Below are positions 48,201-59,066 of a stretch of 64,000 nucleotides of DNA, one piece after another. The stretch's first letter is position 1, and every line of letters starts with the position of its first letter. The DNA comes from Micractinium sp. NFX-FRZ (taxonomy: Eukaryota > Chlorophyta > Trebouxiophyceae > Chlorellales > Chlorellaceae), in the NCBI GenBank assembly GCA_029339195.1, contig JAPTJF010000207.1:1-64000 (forward strand), read 5' to 3'. The translations under genes and the position numbers were made by a program. The notes under the pieces are model-generated. The model was not told the DNA's origin. It saw only the letters and a program-made list of their open reading frames with translations, and made no database searches.

Positions 48201-49465
48201 CTGGGCTTCTCCCCAGCTGCAGCCGCCACCGGGCGTGCCGTCGCTGGGCGGCTGCAGTGCGCGGGGTAGTGCAGGGACAAAGGGCAGCAGGCGCGCAGCC
48301 AGTGTGCCGCACAAGTGTTCGTCGCGGGCGAGGGCCTGACATGTCACCTCATGCCGCGGCAGGCTGCTGAGCGAGTGGACTGCGGCGCCCAGGTAGGCTG
48401 CTGCCGCCCAACGCTCAAATCCGTTCACTGCATGGGCGGGGGAGACGGCGCGGGGGCGAGCAGCGGGAGGCATCGGAGACTGTGCCCAGACGGCTGGCAG
48501 AGCACTGGCAGCAGCGGTGGGGCTGGTGGGGCAGGTGGCCGTGCGGGCGGGCAGTGGGAGCACCGGGCCGCGTCGCAGGAGGGCAAGCGGGCATGTAGGA
48601 GGTGGGTGGACGCAGTGTTGCATCATTACCAGCAGGCCAGCTGGCAGCAGCCACCCCTGGCCCTGCCTTGGCAGCATCCCCGTATGAACCGCGCCTGCGG
48701 GTGCAAAAAAATATGCTATGCATGCAGAGGCTTGCGCTGACTTGGCGCACCTCCAAGGATGCCATCCGGGGCCAGCGTCTCGGCTGCACTGCCCAGCCAG
48801 CTCAGCAGCAGTTCTGGCGGCCCGGCATGCGCGATAAAGGTGGGTGGCAACGGCTGCATCAAGTAGACTGCCATTGCATGCAGCTGCGCTGCCACCATCT
48901 CTGCTTTCAAGTGGCGCACAGAGTCGGTTGCGCCGCCGGCCTGCTGCTGCGCCGCCGCGGCTGCACGCAGCGCTGTGAGCCCGCTTGAGAGCAGGCAGTT
49001 GAGCACGACGCTGGCTAGCAGCGCTGTATCCATGCCAGGCATGCCGCACTGCTTGCGCAGCACCTCGCAGGCAACTGCCAGCCGGCAGCAGGCTGTGAGC
49101 CGCCACAGTGGTGCCTCCTCCAGGCAGCCGCCGCCGCCGTCGCTGGCGGAGGAAAGCTGCTGCCGCAGGCGCCACTCCGCAGTGGCCATATGGTTGCCGA
49201 CGCTGGTAAAAACACTGCAAGGCAATTTTGAAAGGCTTAGCTGTACGCTGGGGGCTGCAGAAGCGAACCCAAATGGCAGCAGCTCACACGCAAAGTCTCA
49301 CTTGCGCACTGCTTGATGGTCCTCATCGTCGAGAAATCCTGCCACGATTTCACGGTCGCAAATTTCGAGCATGAGAGACTCGGCGTCCGCAGCCACCTCC
49401 CTAGCGGCAGGGGAGCTCAGTGCGTCCGCAAGGCGCGAAAGCGCAGGCACAATGTCGGACAACAT
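44696..49465 (-). CDS. Large MYND-type zinc-finger protein, finger split by a foreign segment
   Basis: Exon 1 (49465 to about 49302) encodes MLSDIVPALSRLADALSSPA with EICDREIVAGFLDDEDHQAV and splices to NVFTSVGNHMATAEWRLRQQ (about 49215). A long, Ala/Leu-rich helical body follows in exons at about 49215-48775, 48440-47750, 47555-47000, 46735-46520, 46330-46180 and 45945-45363. It looks like the armadillo/HEAT-like bodies attached to algal MYND proteins; this is by composition only. The C-terminus is a MYND finger. Its first half, GCKRCAGCRVTRYC, ends at about 45365. The second half, DTACSHADWRAGHRKACKAL, lies at about 44796-44730, with TGA at 44696. Joining them would give the expected C-x3-C spacing. 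Between them lies an antisense copy of acyltransferase DNA, and no GT donor follows the first half, so the finger may be broken. Read-through stops after about 14 further residues. Confidence 0.75.
45088..45362 (+). repeat. Ectopic copy of acyltransferase intron/exon segment
   Basis: Matches 40736-40987 along its whole length, with an expanded (gcct)n run and a short atcggctatcggct insertion. It includes the acceptor (cccccag) and 95 bp of exon, with only about four base differences. The plus-strand frame stays open: LPAVSACALMCQALYCHVAL versus LPAVSACALLCQALYCHLVL. It is antisense to the MYND-finger gene. Its right end (45362) abuts the coding end of the first half of the finger. Confidence 0.88.
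46945..47010. repeat. CAGCR-type pentamer array in a MYND-gene intron
   Basis: Runs of cagcacagcgcagcg and cagcgcagcgcagcgcagca lie close to the 3' end of the exon encoding RTAAAQP. It is similar in type to arrays at 4424-4482, 5790-5850 and 13625-13665. Confidence 0.55.
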
Positions 49466-49976
49466 TTTCACAGTTGTCAGTGATCAATTGACGAGGCAAG
49501 TCAGAGACGATAAGTATGCAAAGTGGCGCCGGTGCCACGCGCGCACCAGGCGGCGCGCATGCCGCCAGACTGCTGGCCTCCGACCGCCAGTGGCTGCTGG
49601 TGTAAGCATGGGAACCCACATAGTTAGTGTTGGTCCATGTCAATTATCCATAATCAACCGGCAGTGCAAGCCGGCTCAACGTATGTGTGCCACGCACGCT
49701 GCCGCCGCCACTGCCTGCTGGTGCTGCTGCTCATCAGCTGTGTCGGCACACAGTCGTGCAATCATTGCTGACAGCCGTCCTTCCATGCTGCACTTATTGG
49801 GCGCCTTTTAAGAAGTGCAGCATGGCCATGGCGTGCTGACAGCACTGTCCGCCGCTCGTGCCCACGCTGTGGCGGCACGCTGTGGCGGGAGCCAGACAGG
49901 GAGCGGCCCGGCGCCTTCCCTGCCCTACTCTCACGCTTGGGCGGCCTTCCCAGACCGATTGATCACTTCTGGCAGC
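49466..49976. promoter_or_regulatory. Divergent intergenic region, MYND gene / ATG3
   Basis: 511 bp between opposing starts, with AT-containing stretches near 49490-49520 and 49615-49660 (ttagtgttggtccatgtcaa). The likely site of both promoters. I see no gene inside it. Confidence 0.55.
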
Positions 49977-52900
49977 ATGTCGGGGCTGCGCAACCTCCTG
50001 CACTCGACCTACAAGAGCGCGGCAGAGCGCGTGCTGCCGGCGCAGTCAAAGTCGGCCTTCAAGGAGAAGGGGGTAAGTGCCCACTTTTGCAGGGCAGTAG
50101 GCAGAGTTGGGCGCGCCAGTGGCAGGTCCCGACAGCAGGCGGAGTGGCCCTCGCCTCCCGGTTGAAGCTCTCGCTCCCGTCCTCCCACACCGCGCCAGGT
50201 GCTCACTCCCGAGGAGTTTGTGGCGGCGGGTGACTACCTGGTGCACACCTGCCCCACCTGGAGCTGGGAGGCGGGCGACCCCAAGAAGGCCCGCCCGTTC
50301 CTGCCGCCCGCCAAGCAGTTCCTCATCACACGAAATGGTGCGTGCCCAGCCGTTCTGGGCTGGTGATTTGCAATGTGCTTGCATGCCGGGGGTGTGGAGG
50401 CGCCAGTGGAGGTGCAGCTGGCCGGGCGAGGTGCTGTGGCGCTAGAGCGGCGCATGGTGAGCGGTTGCTGGCGCCGGCGCAGTTGCCCCCTCTGGGTGCA
50501 GCACCCAACCTCGCCGCCCCGCCCCGCCCCCTGCAGTGCCCTGCATGCGGCGCGCGGCGGCGGTTGAGGAGTACGGCGAGCGTGAGGAGCAGGAGGTGGA
50601 GGCGGACGACGGCGGGGAGGGGTGGGTGACCGCCAACCGAGCGCGCAGCGGCACGGCCGGCGCCGCCGCTGCAGGCACCACCACTAACGACGACGGATTT
50701 GAGGAGATCCCCAGCATTGATGATGCAGCGGGCGGCAGCGGCGGCGGCGGCGGCGGAGACGGCGCGGGGGAGGCGGTCAGCGCGGCCAGCGAGGCGGCGG
50801 CGGAGGAGGAGGAGGAGGAGGATGTGCCCGACATTGGTGATCTAGAACTTGAAGATGAAGAAGAGGATGAGGTGGGGTGGGGCGCCTTTGGCTGGGGTTG
50901 GGTGGCGGTCGCAGGGCGGGACGGATTGCCACGTGTGCTGGGGTGTTAGCATCGGCGGCTTGGTGGTTGAGGGGGAGGGATGAAGAGACAGTGGGGTGGG
51001 CGGGGGGGCTTGCAGGGCGTTTGGGGTGCCGAGGTGTGGGGTGGCGTGGGGTGGGGGATGCATCATATGAAGAGGATCAAGTGCTGGATATTGCAAGCAG
51101 ATTCACGAAAGAGGGGCTGTGTAGGGGGGGGTGGGCAGGGATGGGTGACAACAAAGGTGAGGAGGTGGAGGAGGAGGAGGGAGGGGGCGCGAGGTTGGCT
51201 GTGTTGGGGCAAGTGGCATGGCGTGGTGTTAGGGTGCCCGGGAGTGTGAAGGCGCAATGGTTGCCACCCTGTGCTCTAGACATGTGCACAGCACACCACA
51301 GCACAGCGTGCTGCTGCGCCCGGCATTCTGCACTGCCTGCATACCATTCTCATCCCGCTGCGGCCCCCTGCCGAGCCGGCATGCCATTATCCACCCGCCT
51401 GCTCGATCTGCCTTCCTCTGTTGCCTACACACAGGCGGCGCTGCGGCCGGCAGCGGACGGCGGTGGCGCCGAGGAGCACATTGTGCGGACGCGCACCTAC
51501 GACCTGCTCATCACTTACGACAAGTACTATGCGGTGAGCTGGCACGCGCTGCGCTGCGCTGTGCTGTGCGCTGCCCCTGCGATGCGCACGGGTCACGGGG
51601 CGTGACGCGCGACAACAGTATCATGCGGCAACAGCAGCTAGCGCCTCTTGCCTGCTGTGCTGTGCTGGGCTGTGGCTGGGCTGTGACAGTTTTGCGTTGT
51701 GGCAGAGACGCGGCTGGGGCGGCTGCAGTGCTGCCGGCTTGCTTCCACAAGCCGCCCTGCAGCCCTGCACTGCTGCCCTGCTCCTCCAGCCCACCTGTGA
51801 CCTCCCCCTGAGCCCACCCTCCCTCCCCCCCGCCCGCCACACCTCTCCCGCACCTCCCCCAGGTGCCCCGCTTCTGGCTGATTGGTTACGATGAGAACCG
51901 GCAGCCGCTGAGCAGCGAGCAGGTGCGGGGCGGGGTGGCAGACCCATGGCACCCTGCTTCCCAACGGGAGGCGCGCCAGCTTTTGCTTGCAAGCACTGGG
52001 CTTCAGCCCCCTTCCCTCCCCGTGCAGCACTGCACTGCTTGACCTTCGTTTGCAAGAGCAAACAATGAACATATCATCCGTGTAACGCAACCCACATCAG
52101 GTGCTGGAGGACGTGTCGGAGGAGCATGCGCGCAAGACGGTGACAATGGAGGCGCACCCGCACGGAGGCGCAGGTGGCGCGCAGGTGTGCAGGCTGGCAG
52201 GGCCACGGCCAGGGCAGGGGCAGAGTACCGGGCGCCTAGTGTGAAGATGCGTGTGTGACGGCAGCGGTTGTCCTGGGTGCTGCGTGCGAGCACGCGAGCA
52301 TGCAGGCTGCTGGGGCGGCATGCAAGACTTCCTCCCGCACCTGCTCCCGCCCCTGCCTCTCCGGCCGCCATCAAGGCCCTGCGCACCTTCTCGCATGCCA
52401 CTGCTGACTCTGCCCCGCTGCTGCCGCCGCCGCATTCCCCCGCTCCGCCCCCCCTCGCCCTCATTCCACTGCAATGCTACTGCATCGAGTGCTCCCCAAC
52501 CGCGCGCCCTCCCCTGATGCAGGCCGCCTCCATCCACCCCTGCCAGCACGCCAACGTGATGCACAAGCTGTCGGAGCGGGTGGCGGGGGAGGGGGCAGAG
52601 TTTGCTGTGGAACGGTGAGCTGGTGTGCAGGCAGGGTGGGGTGCGGGGGCTGATTCAGCTGCAGGGCAAGAAGTGCGGGTCAATCAAGTACCGGCAGGGT
52701 GAGGTGCGGCGGGAATTATCTGCAGATGTGGGAGGGGGGGCAGGTGGGGAGGGGTGGGGCTAGGAGGCGAAGCAGTTTTGTGGCGGCGCGCAGGGTGCGG
52801 GAGAGGGCGCAGGGGATCGGGAGGCACCGTTGATGCCTCTTCCTTTTCCGTCCCCCAGGGCCTTTGCCAGTTTGTGTGTCCCCCCTTCTCCCCCCCAACC

Positions 52901-53209
52901 CGACACAGATTACCACACACACACACACACACTGTCCTGCTCCCTCCTCCCACACACCGCCCTCCCCCACAACTTCCGCGCAGCTACCTGGTGCTCTGTA
53001 CCCAAGCCAATTGCCAGGCTTGATGTAACTCCTGCGCCCTGTACATACCCTGCTCCCTCCTCCCCCACCCACCCACCCCATTCACCCACCCCATTCACCT
53101 TCCTCGCAGCTACCTGGTCCTCTTCCTCAAGTTCATTGCCAGCGTGGTGCCCACCATTGAGTACGACTACACCCTGGCAGCCGGAGGGTCGGGAGGGGGC
53201 GAGCAATAG
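49977..53209 (+). CDS. ATG3: ATG3, E2-like enzyme for ATG8 lipidation
   Basis: Transfers ATG8 to phosphatidylethanolamine during autophagosome formation. [20 protein letters not shown] forms the N-terminal amphipathic helix that senses membrane curvature. Then come [20 protein letters not shown] with [20 protein letters not shown], and the ITRNVPC segment. A long acidic, Gly/Ala-rich flexible region follows (50575-50871: [20 protein letters not shown]). The E2 core is [53 protein letters not shown], then the catalytic Cys in [19 protein letters not shown] (about 52530-52570). The C-terminus is [20 protein letters not shown] and stops at TAG 53207-53209. The flexible region is longer and more low-complexity than in yeast or plants. 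An echo of the last exon start precedes it. Confidence 0.95.
52976..53150 (+). repeat. Echo of the ATG3 last-exon start
   Basis: cgcagctacctggtgctctg followed by tacccaagccaattgccagg (about 52978-53018) aligns with the real acceptor and exon start, cgcagctacctggtcctctt followed by cctcaagttcattgccagcg (about 53106-53145). The spacing is 128 bp. The copy is frameshifted after a few codons. Confidence 0.75.
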
Positions 53210-53792
53210 CGACACTGGCAGTGACCCAGCTGAGAGCGGGGCGGCTCTCAGTGTGACGCACGCTGGCGGCCGGCGGCTGGGGCGGCTGGCGGCTGGGCCG
53301 GCGGCCCTCCAACACATGCCAGGCTGCCCAGTCACCACTGGGTACGACAACAACGCTGTGGCGGCTGGGAATAGGCGCTGGGCATTGATGCAGCTGCAGC
53401 AGGCATCCAGCCGCTAAAGCGCCCCGGTGCCAGGATGCCCGCCTGCACCCGCCACAGCCTGTGCAAAATTGGCGGCAGCGGCAGCTGTGGCACCAGGCTA
53501 GCGGCAGGCCAGCAGCCGCCCGCCAGCTCTACGCCGGTGCTTCCAGCGGTGGCAGCATGCCCCCCACAGTAGCTAGTAGCTGGCTGGCTAGAGGCCGCAG
53601 GTGCTGCTGTGCGGCTGCACCCTGCTGGCAGCAGCCGGCACCAGCCAGCAGCCACCTTGTAGCACCCAACACGGCCCTGTACAATAGTAGCTAGCGGCCC
53701 CAGCCCTCCTCCCGAGCTGGCCGGGGCGGGTTGCTTTGTAGACTAGCACACCACAGGCGCCCTTCCTCCTCTGGGTTGTTGGGGCGCCGCCG

Positions 53793-53797
53793 TGTAA
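53793..53797 (+). terminator. TGTAA polyadenylation signal, ATG3
   Basis: ccgtgtaacatg lies 584 bases past the ATG3 stop. It is the first TGTAA I find on that strand. Confidence 0.5.
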
Positions 53798-53924
53798 CAT
53801 GACATCGCTGTTGCACACGGCCTGCCAGCGGCTCCCACCACCACTACTGATCCCGCCTCTCAAGGTTTCGACACACAACTACGCCTGCATCTAACCTGTC
53901 AGCCCTGGTGGTCGCTAGGGGGGG

Positions 53925-53929
53925 TTACA
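53925..53929 (-). terminator. TGTAA polyadenylation signal, downstream minus-strand gene
   Basis: Plus-strand ttaca in gggggttacatgag. It would end a 3' UTR of about 1 kb for the gene at 54971-56915 and faces the ATG3 signal about 130 bp away. Confidence 0.45.
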
Positions 53930-54970
53930 TGAGCATGTGCTGGAGGCCTGTGCAGATGAGATACTGAGGTATGGGGGCCAGGGAGGCGCGAAACTTTCCG
54001 CTGCCTTCCGGGGAGAGCCAGATTGAGAGGCGTGTGGGGTAGAATGGTGACACAGGAAGGCGGGCAAAGGGCAGTGGAGAGCCTGGTGCAGGCCTGCACA
54101 GCCACTGTGGCCCTCCTACCAGGTGGGGACACAGGCGGTGGGTGGCCCGTCACAGGGCTGCCGCCGATGAATGGCGCTTCCGAGGGAGCTAGCAAAGGCG
54201 CGTCTTATGATTTTTCCGCACATCTTGAGGGGAGAGAAGGGTTGGCGAGGGCAGGGGCGGGGGTGAGAGGAAGTGCGCAACGTGACGTGACGTGTGGGGA
54301 GGGGCGGTGATGGGGGGACAAGACAGGGGGGAGGCGCAAGAGGGGGGGAAGAGAGGCTTGCGCGGAAGGTGCAACAGGCGACAGAGCACGTGACCGCGGC
54401 AGGCAGCAGTCGGGGGAAACGGTGATAAGAGAAAGATAAGTCGTAAGCAGAGTGGGTCTGGAGCAATAAATTGGGCAGTTTGCTACGGAGTGGAGGGGGG
54501 CATGCGGCGGGGGAAGAGGGGAGTGCGCACTCACAGGGACGCTCATAACCAAAGAGGGGAGGCATAGCCAAGGCAAGATTTGCCTTTGGCGCCAAACTCG
54601 TTGGAGAGAAGGCATGAAAGGCGGGGGGAATAGATGCATCTATCTAGGGGGGACGCAAGGCAGAGGGAAGACAGGAAGCAGGCACGCAGGGTGTGACGGC
54701 AGTCGACTTATAAAAAGGCAACAGGTGGACAGGCTACAAATGAAAAGAACAGTCATTCTGCAGATCAGGGTTGGCTGGTTCGAGCCGTATTCGTTTCAGT
54801 CATTGTGCGTGGGAAGGGGGATGAAGCCAGGATGTGACGGCCCATCCAAGCTGGCCGGCCAGCATGGCGGGCTGCTTGCCACTCATCGGGTGCTTGGCCA
54901 CTATGGGTGCATCTCGCGCTGCCAACAACCAATGTTCGACGCCCCAGCGGCGCACAGTGGCGCCCGGCGC

Positions 54971-56915
54971 TCAGCGGCGCCCCGCCCCGCCACCCTGCCC
55001 GGTGTTGCCGCCGCGGGAGGGTGCCAGGGCATTCAGCAGGCGAACAATCGCCACGTGCTGCTGCACGGCGGAGGCCACCTGTGCGGCCTGTTGGGACAGA
55101 GCGGCCTCCCAGCCAGGCGGGATTGGGGCCAGCTGGCAAGCAGCGGCGCCGGCGCTGCCAGCCTGGCGCCCCGCCAGCAGCACGGCCAGCGGGACAGCGG
55201 TGGGTGTGTTGGGGCCCGCAGGGCTGCCCGGCACAGGCGTGGGCGCCGGCAGGAGCGCAGCAGTAGTGGGGCTGGCCGCAGCGCTGGCGGCCGCCGCCAC
55301 GGCGGCGCTCGCGGCGGCTTCGGCGGCTGCCGCGCTGGCGCTGTCCACCTCAGCGGCTGCCGCCAGCAGGGCGTCCACCCCGCTGTCGTTCACAGCGTGC
55401 CCCTGGTAGCAGCTGGAGGTGTCATGATCGGAACTGGGGGAGCGCCGGTCGGGGGTCAGGGCCCAGGCGCTGCCGGCGGGCCCGCCACTGCCCCTGGGGC
55501 TGCCGCCGCTGATGCCGGGGTTTGCCGAGCTAGCGGCGGCGGCGGCCGCCCCGGACAGGCCCTCAAAGGCGCTGGTCGGCATGTCAGGCGGGGCGGGGCG
55601 GTAGCCGTGGGCGGTGGCGGAGGGGTAGGGGTAGAGCGGCTGCGACTGCGCCTGCGGGGCGTGGCGGCGCGCCGGCCCCACGCTGTGGCTGCTGGCGGCG
55701 GCCTGCGGCGCCCTGCAGGGGGAACGAGGGGCAGGGTGGGCAGATGGCAACGCGTGAGCAGGGGGTGGGGCGGCAGCCTGCGGCAACACAGAGTGGGCAG
55801 GCAGCAGTGCTGGAGCTGCACAGCTGGCGCTGCCTTCAGCTTGCCTGGTGGCACCCTGAGTACATCAAACTGCCACATTTTGAAAGATCCTTCAAAAGCG
55901 CAAAAGCGCAAGCACCGCTGGCAGATCTGACAGATCCTCCCATGCCTGGGGGCCGCCTCTGTGTGTGGCAAGCAGTGCCCAGCCCACCCGCTCACCGCTT
56001 GCGCGCCGACCCCAGGCCCCGCGCCTTCTTGCCGCCCAGCCCCAGCGCTGCAGTGCGTGGTCAAAGGTGGGCAGGGTGCAAGCACCTTGAGTGGGATGCA
56101 TGATGCCAACCAAGTGGGGGGCTAGCTCAATAGCGGCTGCTGAGGCCGCAACTGCGGCGGGACTGCTTGGTGCGGTGCGCGTGCACACCGGGCAGGCAGC
56201 AAGGACTGCCGAGCTCTTGGAGGAGCCTCTGCCCGCCCCCCCATCCCCCCCGCAGGCGCCAGGGGTGCCACACAAGTTCTGGTGGGTCCACTGGTGCCGG
56301 ACCTAGCCCAGCAGGCACACACAGGGCAGGCAGGGCTGGGGACTCTGCCTGCCACCCAGTTCCCAACGGCAGGGTCGAAGCGGTAGTGCTGCCACCCCCA
56401 TCCCGTAACCGCCTTCCCAGGCACTCACCCGCCTTGAGCTTCTGGCGCATCCAGCTGGTGTTGTTGCTGGTGGTGGGGGAGCCAAAGATGGAGCCAAACA
56501 GGTCCTGAGGGAGGGGGCGGGGGCAGCGGCAACCTGTTGAAGCGTGCCAAGGGGGTGATACACTGCGGTACTGGCGGCGGGTGAGGAAGCTGGAACCGCA
56601 GCTGCAAACGTCGTCGACCCCCGTCCAGCCCCGATTGGGCCCTGCGATGTTATTGTGCAAAAGTTAAGAGGCGGCCCGCTTCTGTAAGTTTGCGTCAGCC
56701 CTTCCCAGCGTACCCGCTGGCCTCCCTCCCCCTAGCCCCCTCGGCTCCCCACCGCCAACCCTCACCCGCAGCTGTCGTGGAGACATGGCATCGATGTCGG
56801 CCGAAACTTCCGAGGGGGTCTTGTGTGGGAAGGCCGCGGCTCTGCACCGCGCGGCGTCGTGGTCGCCTTGCAGCGTCCAGCGGGTGAAGTGGTGCAGCCG
56901 CTCTTGGCTGGTCAT
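54971..56915 (-). CDS. Unrecognised protein with short conserved N-terminus and Ala-rich tail
   Basis: I cannot name the family. Exon 1 (from ATG 56915) encodes MTSQERLHHFTRWTLQGDHD and ends PSEVSADIDAMSPRQLR. Exon 2 (about 56505-56430) encodes DLFGSIFGSPTTSNNTSWMR then QKLKAG. A small basic exon (about 56035-55997) reads GGKKARGLGSARKR. The last exon (about 55712-54971) begins APQAAASSHSVGPARRH. It is rich in Ala, Ser, Pro and Gly, with TPDRRSPSSDHDTSSCYQGH and a heptad-like VQQHVAIVRLLNAL near the end. The TSNNTSWMRQKL block looks like a genuine short conserved motif, and the lysine/arginine patch could be a nuclear localisation signal. Function unknown. Confidence 0.65.
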
Positions 56916-57641
56916 CGAGAGATGATGACTTGGGAGCAGGGGTGGGCTGATACACTCTTAGTGGCAGAGGTTCGGTGAACCAAAGCAGCCCCGTGTGAGT
57001 CCCGAAGAGAAACGGAAGTTAGAATCAAGAGGAAGTCCTCGGTTGCTTTGGGAGCGGGTCAAAGGTGGAGGGGGGAGGCCCTGAATCAGCAGGCCTGCCC
57101 ACTGGGCACCAGCTCGACTGGATTTATCTTGCGCACTGGGGTCTTGTCCTGCCCTCACTCTCCTGTCTTCATCTCGCACTCACAGGCAAACTCGCAGGCT
57201 GATGGGTGGGCAGCTCAGCACTCTGTTCTGTGCAGTACAGTACCGGTCAATGGCAGGCGGCGCATGCTAGGCGCACCTGTGCACCCCACCACTCCGGTAA
57301 CCTGTGGCTCAAACTTTAGTAGACATGAGAAAAGTGTGGCTCTTGATACGTTCAGTGAATAGGGAGGAGTATGGTGTCCCTGCCGGGGCACCGCGCCGCA
57401 CAAAAGCCTCGCAACGGCTTGCGGCGGCACCTTTGCGAGCGGGCACTCCAGGCATGGCGGCAAGGCACAAGGTGTCAGTCATTGTGGGGGTGGGGCAGGT
57501 CAGATGGAAGTCCAACGGAGGACACTCCAGGAGTACTGTAACAAAAGAGACAAATAACTTGCCACGGGGCGACCATGTGCAAGCGGCAAGACGAGCTGCA
57601 AACGAACGACGGGGCCGAGGCGGCTGAGAGCGGCCGCGCCC
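56916..57641. other. Intergenic region between two minus-strand genes
   Basis: Upstream of the 54971-56915 gene and downstream of the next minus-strand gene. No TGTAA was seen on the minus strand and no coding region is supported. It is relatively AT-rich at 56985-57050 and 57300-57370. Confidence 0.45.
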
Positions 57642-57862
57642 TCACCCGCCCACCCGTGGCCCCAAGGATGGCTGCTGCAGCGGGTGGGTATCCGCCGTAT
57701 GCTCGCTGGCAACAGGGGTACCGCCTTGTTGAGGCAACGAACCTGGCTGCCGCTGCTGCTGCTGCTGCCGTTGCTGCTGCTCCTGCTGCCACTGCTGCTG
57801 CAAACGGCCGTCCGCCCCAGCTGCATTACGTCCCATGCCGCTCTCCCCTGCTGCCGCTTGCT

Positions 57863-57893
<31 letters not shown>

Positions 57894-59026
57894 ACGATCG
57901 GGTGGCGTGGCTGCCCGGGCGGCGAGACTGCTGCCAGCCTGCCCCAGCGGTACGCCTGACGTACCTCCACCACCTGCCGCCATGTCTGCCGCCTGTTGCT
58001 GCTGCCCCGCTCCCTCCTGCTGCTGCCACTGCCCGGGCCCCGCTGCTTCCGGTGGCGGCATGCCGCTGCGGCTGAAGGGGTTGATCTGCAGCGGCATGGG
58101 GTTGGCGCCGCCCGCCGCCCCTGCCAGCCCATTCGCCCGCTGCTCCTGCTGCTGCGATTGCAGCTGCGCGTGCCGCTGCCGCTCGAGGTTCACCCGCATG
58201 AGCTGCAGCCTCTCCAGCCGGGTTGTCAGCGCCACCCTCTGCGCCCGCGCCGCCTGCTGCTGCATCAGCAGCGCGGTCGGCTGCAGCGGCGGCTCAAACG
58301 CGCGCCGGTTGGCGCCCGGCAGCGGCCGCCGCATGCGCCGCCAGTCGAGCAGGCGGTACTCGGAGCACTGCAGGGGTGGATGGAAGGCAGGGCAGATGAA
58401 GGAAGTCAAGTGGGAGCCTTTCTGCGCGTCTCCGAGTGCCCATGGTGTTGGCGGCAGCGCTGCAGAGAGGCCGACAGGAGGCATGCCTAAGAGGAGGCAT
58501 GCAGGCGCAGGTGCGGGCGCGGGCGCGGGCTGCGTGCCACGCCGCCGCCGCTGCTTCTTGTGGCCACCCAGGGTGGGGGCGCTCTGGCCTGAGAGATTGC
58601 TCTAAAGGAGTGCTCTCAGACCCTGGCCAGGCCAGCCGGGCAAGCGGCACCAGCCAGCCAGCCAGCCAGCCAGCCCACATCGCTGGAAAATCAGCGCCTG
58701 CTCCTCAGCGGCTTGCAAAGAACACCTTGGTTTCAGATTACGGAAGGCAGTACAGAAGAGAGAACATCGGCAGCACCGCCACCCCCCACCTGCGTCCCCA
58801 GCGCTTGCTCCAGCAGCACCTCCTGCTGCACCCGCCGCTGCTGCGGCACCAGCCGCCTCAGCTTTGCTCGGATCGCCTCTTGAAGCTGCCCAGCCTGCAG
58901 CAGCGGCGGCAGCGAATGAACAGGGCAGCGGCAAGTTGTTTGTTGGGGCGGTTCCAGCGGGCTGTTGCAAGAACCAGGTGGAGCATTGACTGTGCGCAAC
59001 CCCTTCCAAGCACGGCGCTGTGTGAG

Positions 59027-59066
<40 letters not shown>

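Larger units (their letters stand above)
53210..54970. other. Convergent intergenic region with two facing TGTAA signals
   Basis: ATG3's likely 3' UTR runs to the plus-strand TGTAA at 53793-53797. The minus-strand gene's likely 3' UTR runs from 54970 down to the minus-strand TGTAA at 53925-53929. Between about 54000 and 54700 the plus strand is A/G-rich, which is C/T-rich on the minus strand, as in the PGR5 3' UTR. Open frames here are not supported. Confidence 0.55.

Noticed and set aside
47502..49220. Single 572-codon open frame in the MYND gene
   Set aside because: It reads through introns and switches frame relative to the real exons; only the 48440-47750 part is coding.
50860..51260. 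Possible echo of the ATG3 acidic exon in the following intron
   Set aside because: Only short purine-rich matches (gaagaggat, gaggaggagg) that are expected by composition.
54614..55930. 438-codon open frame on the plus strand
   Set aside because: It is Gly/Arg/Ala-rich and antisense to the Ala-rich last exon of the minus-strand gene, with no motifs. It is best explained by GC-rich shadowing.
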